In this document: one piece after another, positions 25,146 to 35,736 of the stretch
Layout of the letters: each line of letters starts with the position of its first letter
Position numbering within the stretch: position 1 is the first letter of the stretch
Source of the DNA: Fomes fomentarius
Lineage: Eukaryota > Basidiomycota > Agaricomycetes > Polyporales > Polyporaceae
Direction of reading: 5' to 3'
NCBI GenBank assembly: GCA_022606135.1
Contig: JABYQN010000014.1
Location: 434,001-498,000 of the forward strand
DNA: 64,000 bases
The notes under the pieces: generated by a model
Told to the model about the DNA's origin: nothing
Databases searched by the model: none
What the model saw: the letters and a program-made list of their open reading frames with translations, nothing else
Translations under genes and position numbers: made by a program

Positions 25146-25627
25146 TCAAATCTGAACAGGGATGCAGCCAATGGCCACAAGGCCATGCTAGAGGGAGAGG
25201 TCAGTCAGAAGATGCCTAATCACAGATAGTAGATATGATGTAATGCTCACATGACCATTGTCCTGACAGCACACAGCCTGGTTGTTGCACTTCCCAGCAA
25301 TTCCAACTCCAATGATATCAATAGGGCTACACTGCAGGCCTAGGACAACATTGAGGTCTTCAACGACAATATTGAGTGCACTAAGTGCATCAGCACCCTT
25401 GGGTGAACCTGCCTGTGTGCAGTGGAATATATGTAAGTTTGATGAACAGATAGGAATGAGAGAAATAGGCTGCAGTGGCCCTAACATACCAATGCAGTGG
25501 TGTCACAACACTGAACAGGGCCAGAGCTGCAGGTACTGTTGTGGGCATTGATGGGGTTGGCAGTGGCAAGAAGAGGCATGGTAGTGATAGCAAGAACAAG
25601 AGAGAGAGTGCAAGTGTAAGAGAACAT
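25146..25627 (-). CDS. Class I hydrophobin in CpG-poor block (a)
   Basis: Three exons (25627-25490, 25412-25251, 25187-25146) give 113 residues. Signal peptide MFSYTCTLSLVLAITTMPLL. All eight cysteines are kept: STC, QCC, LQC, GKC, VCC and IGC, with the final exon HGLVAIGCIPVQI. Both intron positions match the CpG-rich hydrophobins at 19.2 and 57.6 kb. Despite heavy base change there is no stop or frameshift, so selection has acted on the protein. The partner at 28.1 kb is divergent from it; both upstream regions carry the same repeated motif. Confidence 0.9.
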
Positions 25628-25744
25628 CTTGATGTTGTTGTGTGAGGCTGAAGTTGCTTGCAGGGGAGCCTGAGGTGGTGGAGGTGGTGGAGGATGAGAA
25701 AAGTTTGGTGTAACATGAGCACTTAAATAGTAGGGTCAAGTTTC

Positions 25745-25885
25745 TGTCAGCCATAGTCAGCCTCACACCTCCAAGCTATAGTCAACCTCTGGCCTTCAGC
25801 CTCTGTCAGCCACAGTCAGCCTTGCATTTTTTGTTTTTGTTAGCCACAGTAACACTTATGTCTCAAGCCTCTGTTAGCCACATGA
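25745..25885 (-). repeat. Promoter repeats upstream of hydrophobin (a)
   Basis: Several degenerate copies of a TGGCT(A/G)ACAG-type unit, seen on the plus strand as CTGTCAGCCACAGTCAGCCT and CTGTTAGCCACAGTAACA. The same unit is arrayed upstream of the divergent hydrophobin at 28.1 kb. Confidence 0.6.
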
Positions 25886-26080
25886 TATCCATGATCACTT
25901 ACAAGCAGTACCAGAGTGATAGTGTGATTGGTTGACAATGAAAACTTGTGGGAGAGATGGGCTTGCTTGATGCTATATGAGTAGCATTCAGCACATAGAT
26001 GTGCCTATTTCAGGCAGGTCATTGATGAGGCAACTCTTTAGGAATTTGAAGTTGTACATACCCAGGTCTTTGCATCTGGA

Positions 26081-26101
26081 CCCCCCCCCCCCCCCCCCCC
26101 C
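26081..26101. repeat. Poly-C tract
   Basis: About 21 consecutive C residues inside AT-rich DNA; the length may be inexact in sequencing. Confidence 0.9.
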
Positions 26102-26384
26102 AGCAAATTATCACTGAAAACTTCTCAATACATATTAATGATTCATAATTACCAGCCTGGATAAATGAGTGCAGATTTCACAAGTCCAAGACCTTATTAT
26201 TAATAAGTGAGCACAAATTTTCACACTAGTTTTATGGTCACTGGGCTCTCACATATAATCATGGATTCTATTCATGCCTGTATACAAATATACTGGAATT
26301 AGATTAAGACTAAACAAAACTACACTAATGCCAACACATGGTACATTTGACTGTTATATAATACAATACATAGGAGAAACAGCA

Positions 26385-26640
26385 AGGGAAGCAGGTGGCA
26401 AGAGCAAGACAGCAGCAGAGCAAGAGAGAGAGACAAAAGTAGAGCAGGAGTGTAAGTGAGAGGGATCAAGCAAAGGCGAGAGTGAGCAAGCAAGGGTGAG
26501 AGTGAGAAAGTGAAGGAGACAGTGAGAGCAACAGCAAGAGGGCAAAAGAACATGACTTAGCAACAGTGACAACAGTATGAATAAACAAGAGCAAAAGCAA
26601 GAGTGGGTGAGAGTCAAGCAAGAGCTAGAGTGAAAGCAAA
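26385..26640. repeat. Purine-rich low-complexity tract
   Basis: About 250 bp almost entirely A and G on the plus strand, built of degenerate GAGTGAGCAAGCAAGGGTGA-like units. It could form triplex or H-DNA. No coding signal. Confidence 0.75.
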
Positions 26641-27860
26641 TATAAGGATGACAAGTATGAGTTATCATAAGTGATAATCTGCTGGGGGGATTTTGTAGAT
26701 GTTGATACATTAGTGTGCATTGCGTGGTTGAGTATATAGTGATTTGCTAGTCCAAGCTTTAAGCCTGTAAGCACTAGGTACTACAACCCTCATAGGCCCA
26801 GCCCATATGATAAATTTGTAGGGTAAGGCTAAACACACCTTCAGTTCACTTGGAAGATAGAGCTGCAATCATCCAAATTCCAAAACCAGATTTGAGATGG
26901 TCTCAAGCTGCATATAGCTCACTGCAGATCTGGTTTACTAGATTGGGCTCCTTGAATAGCTATAATCTGCAACAGATTTATCGCAAGCTCACTTCCCTAC
27001 AGATTCTCACATCTGTTGATGCTGCTTGTAGCCCTAGTAGTATATCTCCTCCCTCTGGTGTTTTGATGTTTGGCCCATAGGTCAGTCAGATCTCCATAAT
27101 ATCAATGATTGAAAATGTGTTGAGTAACTATTGACCTCTATTATATATGTGCCAAAAGTGAGAGGGCAGTAAACTCAATCAGCTTCAGGATCCAAGTTTG
27201 CATATCAAGAACTGGACCCTCTCCCCAGCTTATGTCCAGGTTATACTACTCATTGGGTGGTGTAATGAGTAATCAATGTGTATACAAGTGTATTTATAGT
27301 GTGATAGCTTGTTATGTTTAAGATTGTGGCAGTGGTCTATAAGAAATGGGGACTCAGTCTACAGTAAGTGTCAACAGCTAAGGAAAGACATGGTGGAAAC
27401 TTTAAAGTGTAGTGAACATCATAAAGTAACCAAAGAGTGCTAAAGGTACTGTCAGAAGTAAGTAAGTAAGTAGCAAGCAAGTAGTGTGACATATCAGCTT
27501 TCAACTCCACTCAGTGTAGCTAGATACTTCTACTGCAAATGGGTATATACCAATAATGAGCTGACTTTCCAAAATAAAAGGAACATACACCAATCAAGTA
27601 AGGCCCATAGTGGCAGAAAGACATTCATATTTCAAGTGAGTGAGAGCCTTTAGAGGATGGTGGCAACCTGGTTGTCAGTCTGCATGTACTCAACTCAGAT
27701 GTACTGCTTCTTGATTTCATCTTGAATGAAATGATGGCAGACAGTGATGTGCTTCATCTGGGTGTGGAACATTGAGTACTTTGTAAGCTCAAATATTGTG
27801 CCATAGATTATAGTACTGATGTACAACAATCAATCCTGCTGACTTTCTGCACTCAAACTA

Positions 27861-28025
27861 CAAGGGTCACTGTGGCTGACAGGGCTGGAGGCAAGAGTGA
27901 CTGCAGCTGACAGGAACTGGAAGTGTAAGAGTGACTGTGGCTAACAAGGACTAGATGTATAAGGGTAGCTGTGGCTAACAAGAGTCAGTGTGTGAGGGTG
28001 ACATGTGGCTAACAGGGACTTGACA
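27861..28025 (+). repeat. Tandem promoter repeats upstream of hydrophobin (b)
   Basis: About five copies of a 32-36 bp unit with the core GTGACTGTGGCTAACA, ending roughly 120 bp before the start codon. Core variants: CACTGTGGCTGACAGG, GACTGCAGCTGACAGG, GACTGTGGCTAACAAG, AGCTGTGGCTAACAAG and GACATGTGGCTAACAG. This may be an arrayed activator site or a promoter microsatellite. Confidence 0.7.
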
Positions 28026-28147
28026 CTACTACTTATATATTCTCTCACCTTCATCCTTATCCTCATTCTCCTCCTCTACCACCAACACCTCCTTAGGCTC
28101 CTCAGGCTTCTCCCCAAGCAACTTCAGCCTCACACAGCAACATCAAG

Positions 28148-28611
28148 ATGTTCTCTCACACCCTTACTCTTGCCATCACTGTCATGCCCCTTCTTGCTGC
28201 TGCCAACCCCATCAACACCCACAACAGTACCTGCAGCTCTGGCCCTGTTCAGTGCTGTGACACCACTGCACTGGTATGTTGGGGCCATAATAACCCTACC
28301 TCTCTCATATCCATATCTTGAACTGAAACTATCCTTACACAGGCAGGTTCACCCAAGGGTGCTGATGCACTTAAGGGCATTCATGTTGTTGTTGAAGACG
28401 TGAATGTTCTCCTTGGCCTGCAGTGTATGCCCATCTCAATCATTGGGGTTGGAATTGGTGGGAGCTGCAATAACCAAGCTGTGTGCTGCCAGGACAACAG
28501 CCATGTATGCATCACAATGCTTCTTCTACCAGTGATTAGAACTTATCTAACTGACCTCTAATTTCTTTTCAGCATCTTGTTTCCATTGATTGTATTCCTG
28601 TTCAACTTTGA
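28148..28611 (+). CDS. Class I hydrophobin in CpG-poor block (b)
   Basis: Three exons (28148-28273, 28343-28504, 28573-28611) give 108 residues. Signal peptide MFSHTLTLAITVMPLLAAA. The eight cysteines are complete: STC, QCC, LQC, GSC, VCC and IDC. The last exon encodes HLVSIDCIPVQL, one codon shorter than in the other three copies. Introns are at conserved positions. It is closest in sequence to the divergent copy at 25.1-25.6 kb, including its 5' leader, so the pair arose by inverted duplication before or during CpG loss. Confidence 0.92.
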
Positions 28612-29246
28612 GTGAAGGGATATTTTCACAGATAGAGATGAAGTCAGCTATGATAATTGATTGATTGTATGATGGTGATATTATGATTAACATGCTACTG
28701 GTTTGAATGGGTCAGATACTGTACCATTTCACTGAATCTGACTTGTCACATATAACAGACCCCTCCGATGGTCCAATTGTTGGCACTTGTAATAGGCCAC
28801 AGTGACCTGTGCTGCATCTGAACTTTAAGGGCTAAGTACTGGAATGGTGTGCTAACACCCACATATGGTATTGATTGGTCAAAACCCAACCTCTGTCATC
28901 TGTCACACCAGCTGTTGTTGTATTTTGCAGGCTGCTTGGACATGTCACAGGCACTGTCAAATTGAGTGAAATGGTACAGTACAGTACAGATGATAATCAG
29001 TCACTTGCATAGGGTATATATGTGATTACATCATAAACACAGCAACCACTCATGAGCAATTTGTGCTAAGGTATACTTACAGCTGAGAGCACTGGCAAGA
29101 TCCTTAGTACTAGGGATCAACGCTGTGAACTTACCAACTCACGCAAATATGCTTCGCAATGCATGTTCACTTGATCCTTCTCTCAGCAGTAAGAGCGGCC
29201 GCACAGATTCAGTGAGACAAGCAGAGTCGAGATCGCAGCAGGGGTA
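28612..29246. other. No gene seen
   Basis: 3' flank of the hydrophobin and the right edge of the CpG-poor block. The composition returns to CpG-containing near 29110. Confidence 0.5.
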
Positions 29247-29423
29247 CACTGCCAGACACCAGACCAGTGGAAATTGCAGTCAGTGCGGATTGTGGTAATC
29301 GGGGTCAGAATCAGTGGAAATTAAAGACTCAACCTGGCATGTGGATGCCACAATCCCACTTGGTCATCATGATGAGCTGAGAATTGATGCCGAGAAAGTG
29401 CAGAAAGCCCTGAAAAAAAAAAA

Positions 29424-29510
29424 GACATCCAAAAGAATCGAACTCCCGAAAACAGCATGGATGAAAGCATCAAGGGAAAGGCAATCCACCGACTCAGCCA
29501 TCTAACGCTA
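29424..29510 (-). ncRNA. tRNA-like segment (SINE-type head or tRNA relic)
   Basis: On the minus strand there is a box A-like TGGCTGAGTCGG (29489-29500), then a box B-like GAGTTCGATTC (29435-29445). Eleven T residues follow directly (29413-29423), as at an RNA polymerase III terminator. The acceptor arms do not pair and the T-stem is mostly G-T wobble, so it is not a working tRNA. Confidence 0.4.
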
Positions 29511-29792
29511 GGTATTTTAGTACGGAGCATTTATATCCACAGTGCAATATGTGAAGACAACAAAGTATAAGTAGTTCAGTCTTCGAAGCAGTTTGCGGCA
29601 CAGGACTGCCTCCTGTGACATCCAACCAGCATACAGGGGATAAACCAGAGCACACTTTGTGGGTAGCCTGCCAGCAAGTGTCGAACAGAGCATTAGCACT
29701 ATAGTGCTACTCAGTGAAGTTCATAACGAAGGAGGTCCCAGCGGAAGGCGTTCACTGTGAAAATCCAAGTCCGTCAGTCACGTGTGTTCCCA

Positions 29793-29882
29793 GCCGCCCG
29801 TCTCAGCAGATATCAACTAGCGGCCGCCCGTACCAGTAGATATCAACTGGACAGCCGCCCGTTCCATCTGGTATCTACTGTC
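29793..29882. repeat. Three-copy 30 bp tandem repeat inside the TIR element
   Basis: GCCGCCCGT starts at 29793, 29823 and 29853, exactly 30 bp apart. The first two copies continue with AGATATCAACT; the third has diverged to GGTATCTACT. Confidence 0.8.
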
Positions 29883-30195
29883 GTAGATCGTGTCTACCAC
29901 TTTCCAGGTTGAGTCTTTCATTTCTACTGGAAATTTCCTACGATTTCCACAATCTCACCATTCTCCTTCAATTTCCACTTTTCGCTGTCTGGCAGTGTAA
30001 TAGTGGACGGTAACTTCACAATGATAAGGGCAGCAGGGCGCGCGATTGCGAGTTCAGGGCAGGTTTTCACGTCTCAATCGAGCAAAACACGCACGCTCTT
30101 TGCTTATGACCGCTCGCCACTTTTCCGCCTAATAGAGTCCTTCACCAACTTGGGTACTGACGCAACATCTCTTATCAAACGACACTCACGCTGCC

Positions 30196-31564
30196 ATGGC
30201 CCATCGTTCTAAAAAGCGCAAAACCCGACCCTACGATCTACCTGGATCCGCTAGTCTCAACGAGCGATACGAACCGGATTCCTCCTTGTTCATCCAAGCC
30301 TTTGAAGCGGACCTAGTGCGCGGCCCGTCAGCCTACTCTGCAGCTCGTTCTCTGGAGGTTCTCAAGGGGAAGGGATCCGAGATTATAGTGGGGGATGCGC
30401 TGATCCAGTGGAATGCTCCTACTCAACCGCGCTACGAGTCGCTGTCGGAGCATCACTTGGACTCTGGCAGTCGCGGCAGTCACGATGATGCACCCCCTCG
30501 AGAGGAGAATGTCATCTGGGTAGACAGGTACGCACCCCGCTGAGAGTCTATGTGGTGACTGTTCTGTGTGTCGCGTTGTGTCTTGTGCCTTGTCTGTTGG
30601 ATACTTGCCGAGGGTTTTGACTGTGCTCCAAACTGCGTTTCGTACGACATCCATTTCATATACCCTTCTTCCTCTTGAATATTCGTGCCTCATGCTGCTT
30701 CGTACAGATACGACGCTCGTCTTCTACTTGAGGCTCTCCCAGACATACCCTCATCGCCGACCCTCCAGCGCGTAACAGAGCCTAGCTCTCCAGGAGGCTG
30801 GTCAGACCTGCCCTCCGACGCGGAAGATACATTCTTCTTCTCAGCAGAAGAAGCCGAAGACTACCGACGTGACAAACGCAGGCGTACTATGGACCGCGAC
30901 CGCGAAGCGCGCCTCAAAGCTTTACGCGCGGAGGCGGGAGCAGACGACGGGGTAAACGCTCAAGAGGAATGGGGAGGCAGCGACGAGGAGGTGCGTTCCT
31001 TGTACCTCTCCTTCATCCGTTGCCCGCGTATTCACGCTGGGACCGGCCCAACTCGTCATCGTCACTCCAAAGCCGGAAGACGCTCAGCGCGAGCTCATGC
31101 GCCGCACTGCCGCGCATCTCCTTATCACTCCGAATCCCGCCCAGCTCGAGATGCGCATTCTCGCGAACCACGGCGCGGATCAGCGTTTCGCGTTCCTGCG
31201 CGGGCGGTGGTCGCGGGCGTGGCGCCTCGCCAAGGGGAAGGCGCGCCTTGAGCTTGAGGCGGAGAAGACACGCAAGGAGGAGGAAGAGGCGGCGAAGAAG
31301 AGCGGAGGGGGCATGGGTGGACTGGCTGGGTATGGGGATAGTGATGAAGAAGGTGAGGATGGAGGAGAAGGCCAAAGCGGCGATAAGAACGCGGTCAGTG
31401 CGGAGGTGGGACAGGATGCGGCGGCACCCATCAACACTGGTGCGCCTCAAGCTTCTCTCGAGGATGATGATCCAGTCAAAGCTGCCAGGCGTGCTCGTGC
31501 GCGTGAGTGGGCGGAGAAGCGACGTGCGGCGAAGGAAAGCAGTAATAAACAGGAGAAGGAATAG
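30196..31564 (+). CDS. SURP/SWAP-like protein, possible splicing-related
   Basis: Three exons (30196-30527, 30708-30990, 31073-31564) give 368 residues. It starts MAHRSKKRKTRPYDLPGSAS, a basic nuclear-localisation-like N terminus. A conserved segment after exon 2 (LITPNPAQLEMRILANHGA, then FAFLRGRWSRAW) resembles the SURP fold found in splicing regulators. The C terminus is a charged Lys/Glu-rich coiled region (EAEKTRKEEEEAAKK) and acidic GDSDEEGEDGGEG. Introns are 180 and 82 bp; the frame is preserved. Function is inferred from that one motif. It is present only in the left arm. Confidence 0.7.
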
Positions 31565-32384
31565 CATCCCTCTCGACGGAGGGAGGCATACCGATTCCAC
31601 ACAATGTACCCTTTCTCCGATGTTGCCGTGCTCAGTTTTGAATATCACCAAGGTTTCAACCCTATGCCGTGGGTGTATCTCCGGCCACATGAGACCTTGG
31701 CTCTCTTCGACCTCAAGTCTCCCATATCGCGTCTTCTCTGGCTTACTCTTGGTTCCATCTGATAATCATTCGAGCCCAATGGCAAGCATATACATGCACG
31801 CCATACTCTGGTTTACGACAGTCCCCTCTTCGTGGTGTGTATGATTCGCCAAGTTCGTATACCTGTTCCGTCGACTCCGACGCCAAGGAGCGACAAGCTG
31901 ACGGGCTACGACGGCACGAGTAACATCGGAGACAGGGTGAAGGAGTAGGTAACCCAAAGTGCGAATGAATGTGAGTCTTAGCTTGCAATTGTCTGTGACC
32001 GTCGTATCTTGTTCAACTACGCGAACAATAATTGTAGTACATGCTTTGAACTTTCAGATAGTCGACAGGGAACTACGAGTGGTCATTGTTGAGAGCGTCA
32101 GTGAGCATTGGCAGAGGTTGCGCCTTGAAGGTAGAGTAAGGGGGGAAGTCTTGTCAGACAAAAGCATCGGAATAATATCAGATATTGGGGATGTTGGCAG
32201 CAGAATGGGGTAGTGAAAGACATTGAGCGATCGCGACTGGCAGATTAGATAACAGGAGGCGGAGTCCAGCCGGGCCGACCAAACACAGGCGCAGTAAACA
32301 GCTAAGGCTTCCCGCCGTCTGTCTCTCATCAACATTCACCACCTCTTTGGATGCTCTCATCTTGGTATTTGCTCTTCTTCTGTC
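31565..32384. other. Intergenic, no gene seen
   Basis: 3' flank of the SURP-like gene and upstream region of the broken STE24 copy; no motif recognised. Confidence 0.5.
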
Positions 32385-33824
32385 ATGGAATATCTGAAAG
32401 CAGGCCTCGAAGCCTCAAAATCCCGTCTCGCATGGGTTGCAATCGACTCGTTCGACCGGAAGCCTCTCTTCTCGTCCCGGGCGGTCTCTCTCTTCGAATC
32501 CTACCTCTTCCCATATCTGCTCGATTTCCTCTAGGATGGATTCAACAAGACTACGCCCACGCTCTTCGTCACCGACCTGCTGAAGAGCTGGCTCGTCGGC
32601 TTCGCCGTCGGCTCCCCTTTCCTCGCCGGCTTCCTCTGGGTCTTCCGCTGGGCGGGGGACCGTATCGTCTCTTCGCTCATGGCCTTCCTGTGCGTATTTT
32701 CCTGCTTCTATTCTTATCATATGTTCTGAGTCTGATACGCTGGAAATGCAGGCTGATCTTCCAGCTCTCGATGGTCGTTCTCTACCCGACCGTGATCCAG
32801 CCGCTGTGCAACAAGCTCTCGCCCCTGCCGGACGGCGACCTCCGAACCCGTATTACGGGGCTGGCGTCCAAGGTCAAGTTTCCGCTCAAGCATCTCTACG
32901 AGATTGATGGCTCGAAGCGTAACTCGCATTCGAATGCGTACTTCTCGGTCTCCCCTGGGTGCGTACACTATTCGCTTCCCTCCTCGGTATTGCGTATCTC
33001 GAGTAGGAGAGGGCCGCTCGACTGGAAGCCGTAGAGCAAGCACATCGCCATCTTCGACACGCTCATGGCCGAGGAGGTCGACGCTGTCCTGCGTATGCAC
33101 CTTTTCCTTCCATTTCCCTCCACCTCTCTAAGTCCTTCTATGCGCGGTCATATCGCACACGACCTAGGGCACTGGACATACGCGACGCACCCGATGAAGT
33201 TACTCGCGGTGTCGTAACTGCACATCTTCACAATCCTTGCGCTCTTCCTGGCGTTCCTCCACGCGCCGCTCTTCCTCCACGCATTCGACTTCTCGCCTGA
33301 GGTTGCAACCAAGCAGCGGACGATCGTCGCGTTCCTGCGCTCCTAAATGCGTCTACATCTGCATCTACACCCATGGAACATGCAATGATGCTCGCGCAGA
33401 TGCTGCTGACGCCGATGGAAGCCGTTGTGGGCATCACGATCAATGCGGTGAGCCGCAAGTTTGAGTACGAGGCGGACCAGTTCGCGTGTGAGCTCGAGAC
33501 GAAGCTCCAGGACGAGAAGATGGGAGACATGGGCGACCGCCTCGGCCGTGTGCTCATTACTCTCCATGTGGAGAACTTGTCGACTGGACTGGCTGTGAGT
33601 TCTTCTTCTTTTGTCTCTCTCGAATCGTCGTCCATCGCTGCAAATGAGCGCGTGGATGTGGGCTGTGGGATGGGGAACCAGAAAGGACGGACGTTGACCC
33701 ATCGGCGTGATATTCGGCGTACCACCACTTGCACCCGACGCTGACGGAACGGCTGCGCGCTCTTGAGAGATACAAGGTCGCAGCGGCTGCCTCGAAGAGC
33801 GCTGCAGGCAAGAAGGAGCTGTGA
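32385..33824 (+). pseudogene. STE24 CAAX prenyl protease, decayed left-arm copy
   Basis: Homologous to the intact STE24 at 52.8-55.1 kb. The N terminus (SRLAWVAIDSF) runs into LFESYL, then joins directly to the region of GFNKTTPTLFVTDLLKSWLV. The second exon and most of the third are therefore deleted, and TAG is in frame at the junction. Downstream there is a one-base deletion near 32945 and a shortened VIFDTL region. The zinc motif HExxH reads HDLGH (33158-33172) and a TAA follows at 33215. The 3' part up to KKEL and the stop is still recognisable. Several independent lesions make this a clear pseudogene. Confidence 0.92.
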
Positions 33825-34504
33825 GCGACTTGCTACCCGCACAGACAAAATTGTGGCGTGCACGGTACGAGCAAACTATCTATTATTTCGAGCTGAACAG
33901 GATGTTCTATCATCACTCGCGCGTGTAATGAAGGCCATACGAAAGCCAGTCGAATACTGATCCTGGCTCCGCGAAGGTGCATTGGGCCGTAGGGCCTGCT
34001 ACTAGAAGACTGACGCCTCGATGGTGGACCTCGGACGGACCCACTCGCACTAGCCCATCACTCGTGGTGTCTCTCTCTCGAGCGCACAGGAGGCGGGAGA
34101 AGCACAAGAAAGCACGCACGAACCGTGGCAAAACTACATCAGAACGGAGTGTGCAATTTGAACGAACCGTGGTCGAGAGGAGAACACACACCGTCGAGCC
34201 CGTACTGTTAGCACGCGGGCGCACTCGGACGTGCAATATCCGAGCCGATAAAGTTCCCGCCCAGAAGCGGCTGTGTTGACCCCAGTGAGAAGCCGTCAAC
34301 TTCTCTGATCATGAGACTAGTAGGCACCAGCTTCTGTTTGACGGGCAAGTGATGTTGCATGACATGCTCACGGTGCTCCTGCTCCCGGCCAATTACTAGA
34401 ATTCATCGCTCTCCGTATAGTATTCATATTTTCCTCTCTCTCAAGTCTACCTGATATCCGAGTCCCCTCCCCCGCACACTCACAGAGGTACCCATCCCCG
34501 CGTC
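33825..34504. other. Intergenic, duplicated spacer
   Basis: Matches 51.9-52.75 kb in reverse. No gene recognised. Confidence 0.5.
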
Positions 34505-35140
34505 ATGCTCCCCAACCGCGTCATAGAGGGTATCCTGGTGGCCATTGCCATCGCTGTCCTCGCCCTCAATGCGACCTGCAAGCTCGCAGCAAAGATGGTG
34601 ATCAATCGCGTTGAGGCTCGCAAGAAAGGCAACGGTGTGTCTGACTCCACACCCACCTCACAAACCCCTTGTCTTGCTCACAGTTCGCTGCCAGCGCCTT
34701 GGAGCGTCGAGGGGGAAGTTGCGCTGCAGCTCGACAGCTGGACGCGCTACCATCTGTCCTCCAGCGAGGAATGGGCCCCACTATTCCCTGAAGGAGGCGT
34801 GATCCATGTCGGCCCCTCGCACACGCCATACACGGTCGCCATGATGCATCAACTTCGTTGTCTCGACGCTTTACGGGAGCAGCTCTCGCGTCCCCGACTC
34901 GAGCGGGACGTCGAACCGACGAGGCACTGCATGAACTACTTGCGACAGGTGATCATGTGCCGTGGGGACCTGGTAGTTGACTGGTACCAGTATGTGCACA
35001 AGATCAATTCCCTGAATCGACATGCGGTTCGTAGATGCAAGGATTGGACTGCGGTATATGAAAAGGTGTGGGACAATCAGAAGGAGCACAGCGCGTGGTT
35101 GAAAAGTAGAGCCAATAGCACGAATCTGACTTTGGTGTAG
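34505..35140 (+). CDS. UstYa-like (DUF3328) protein, left-arm copy
   Basis: Single exon, 211 residues. The N-terminal membrane anchor is GILVAIAIAVLALNATCKLA. The family block WTRYHLSSSEEWAPLFPEGG leads to MMHQLRCLDALREQL and RHCMNYLRQVIMCRGD. Family members usually carry two HxxHC motifs. Here the first is HQLRC and the second keeps only the HC, so catalytic competence is uncertain. UstYa-type proteins are copper-dependent-like oxidases or cyclases in fungal peptide-product pathways. The mirror copy at 51.2-51.8 kb is also open. GNAT and the small-peptide gene follow downstream. Confidence 0.82.
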   Translation: MLPNRVIEGILVAIAIAVLALNATCKLAAKMVINRVEARKKGNGVSDSTPTSQTPCLAHSSLPAPWSVEGEVALQLDSWTRYHLSSSEEWAPLFPEGGVIHVGPSHTPYTVAMMHQLRCLDALREQLSRPRLERDVEPTRHCMNYLRQVIMCRGDLVVDWYQYVHKINSLNRHAVRRCKDWTAVYEKVWDNQKEHSAWLKSRANSTNLTLV

Positions 35141-35736
35141 AGAACACGATACGGCTGAATGACATATCATTAGTTAGGGCATACCTTGTGCTTGCAACGT
35201 CTAGTAGAGTCCGAGAGAAACAACTTGAATGCTGTACTATCCGCAAAAAATCGCCATAATCCTAGACACCTGTAGGTATGGTCGGTGTAAGTCCTCGGGG
35301 TCCAGTAAAATAGGGAAAGCCACGAAAAGTCCCAAGATGCAGCAGAAGGCCTGGTGTCTGGGAGGTAGATGATGGTGGTTGAGTGGGTTAGACTCCGAGT
35401 TCGCCGACTGCTGCTGAACTCTAAAGTGCCTTACGCACCCGTGGGAAGAATTGAAGATTACCAGCTGCACTTGTACTTGCCACAGGCTTTACCACGACCT
35501 CACTCGGATCTCTGATACTTCTCGAACCAATCGATGTTTCTCTGCCATGATACGCTCCTATCTATGTCAACGTTGGGTATAGTACCGCATGCGGAATTTG
35601 GCATCGAGCAAGCTCAAGCTGACTCCACAATCAGAGTTATACGCAACTCAAAAGCGACCTCATCGTACAAGACCCCCGTAGTCGCCGCTGACTCCACTGC
35701 ATCATTGTGAGCTGCAAGTGGAATCCCACCGCAGTC
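35141..35736. other. Intergenic, duplicated spacer
   Basis: Matches 50.6-51.15 kb in reverse; no gene recognised. Confidence 0.5.

Larger units (their letters stand above)
24930..29110. other. CpG-depleted block
   Basis: By eye I find only about seven CpG dinucleotides in 4.2 kb, against dozens per kb on both sides. TG and CA are abundant and the block is more AT-rich. It contains two intact hydrophobin genes in divergent orientation, promoter repeats, a poly-C run and purine-rich low-complexity DNA. The rest (24628-25145 and 25886-27860) shows no further gene. The edges are sharp: CpGs reappear just left of 24930 and right of 29110. Confidence 0.85.
29247..29997. mobile_element. Non-autonomous DNA transposon / MITE with TA duplication
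   Basis: Imperfect terminal inverted repeats of about 91-94 bp (29247-29337 and 29904-29997) begin CACTGCCAGAC and share AGTGGAAATTG, GATTGTGG and AAAGACTCAACCTGG. TA dinucleotides flank both ends (29245-29246 and 29998-29999), consistent with a TA target-site duplication as in Tc1/mariner-like elements. There is no transposase frame inside. It contains a tRNA-like segment and a 30 bp tandem repeat. It lies at the border between the CpG-poor block and normal DNA. Confidence 0.75.

Noticed and set aside
26385..26640. Coding reading of the purine-rich tract (either strand)
   Set aside because: Low-complexity sequence gives artificial open frames; no start, splice or domain support.
24930..29110. 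Horizontal transfer from a low-CpG genome
   Set aside because: The hydrophobins share intron positions, leader and cysteine spacing with the CpG-rich copies in the same window, so local origin with CpG loss is simpler.
29424..29510. Functional tRNA-Ser or tRNA-Leu
   Set aside because: Acceptor arms do not pair and the T-stem is mostly wobble, so it is at most a relic or SINE-type head.
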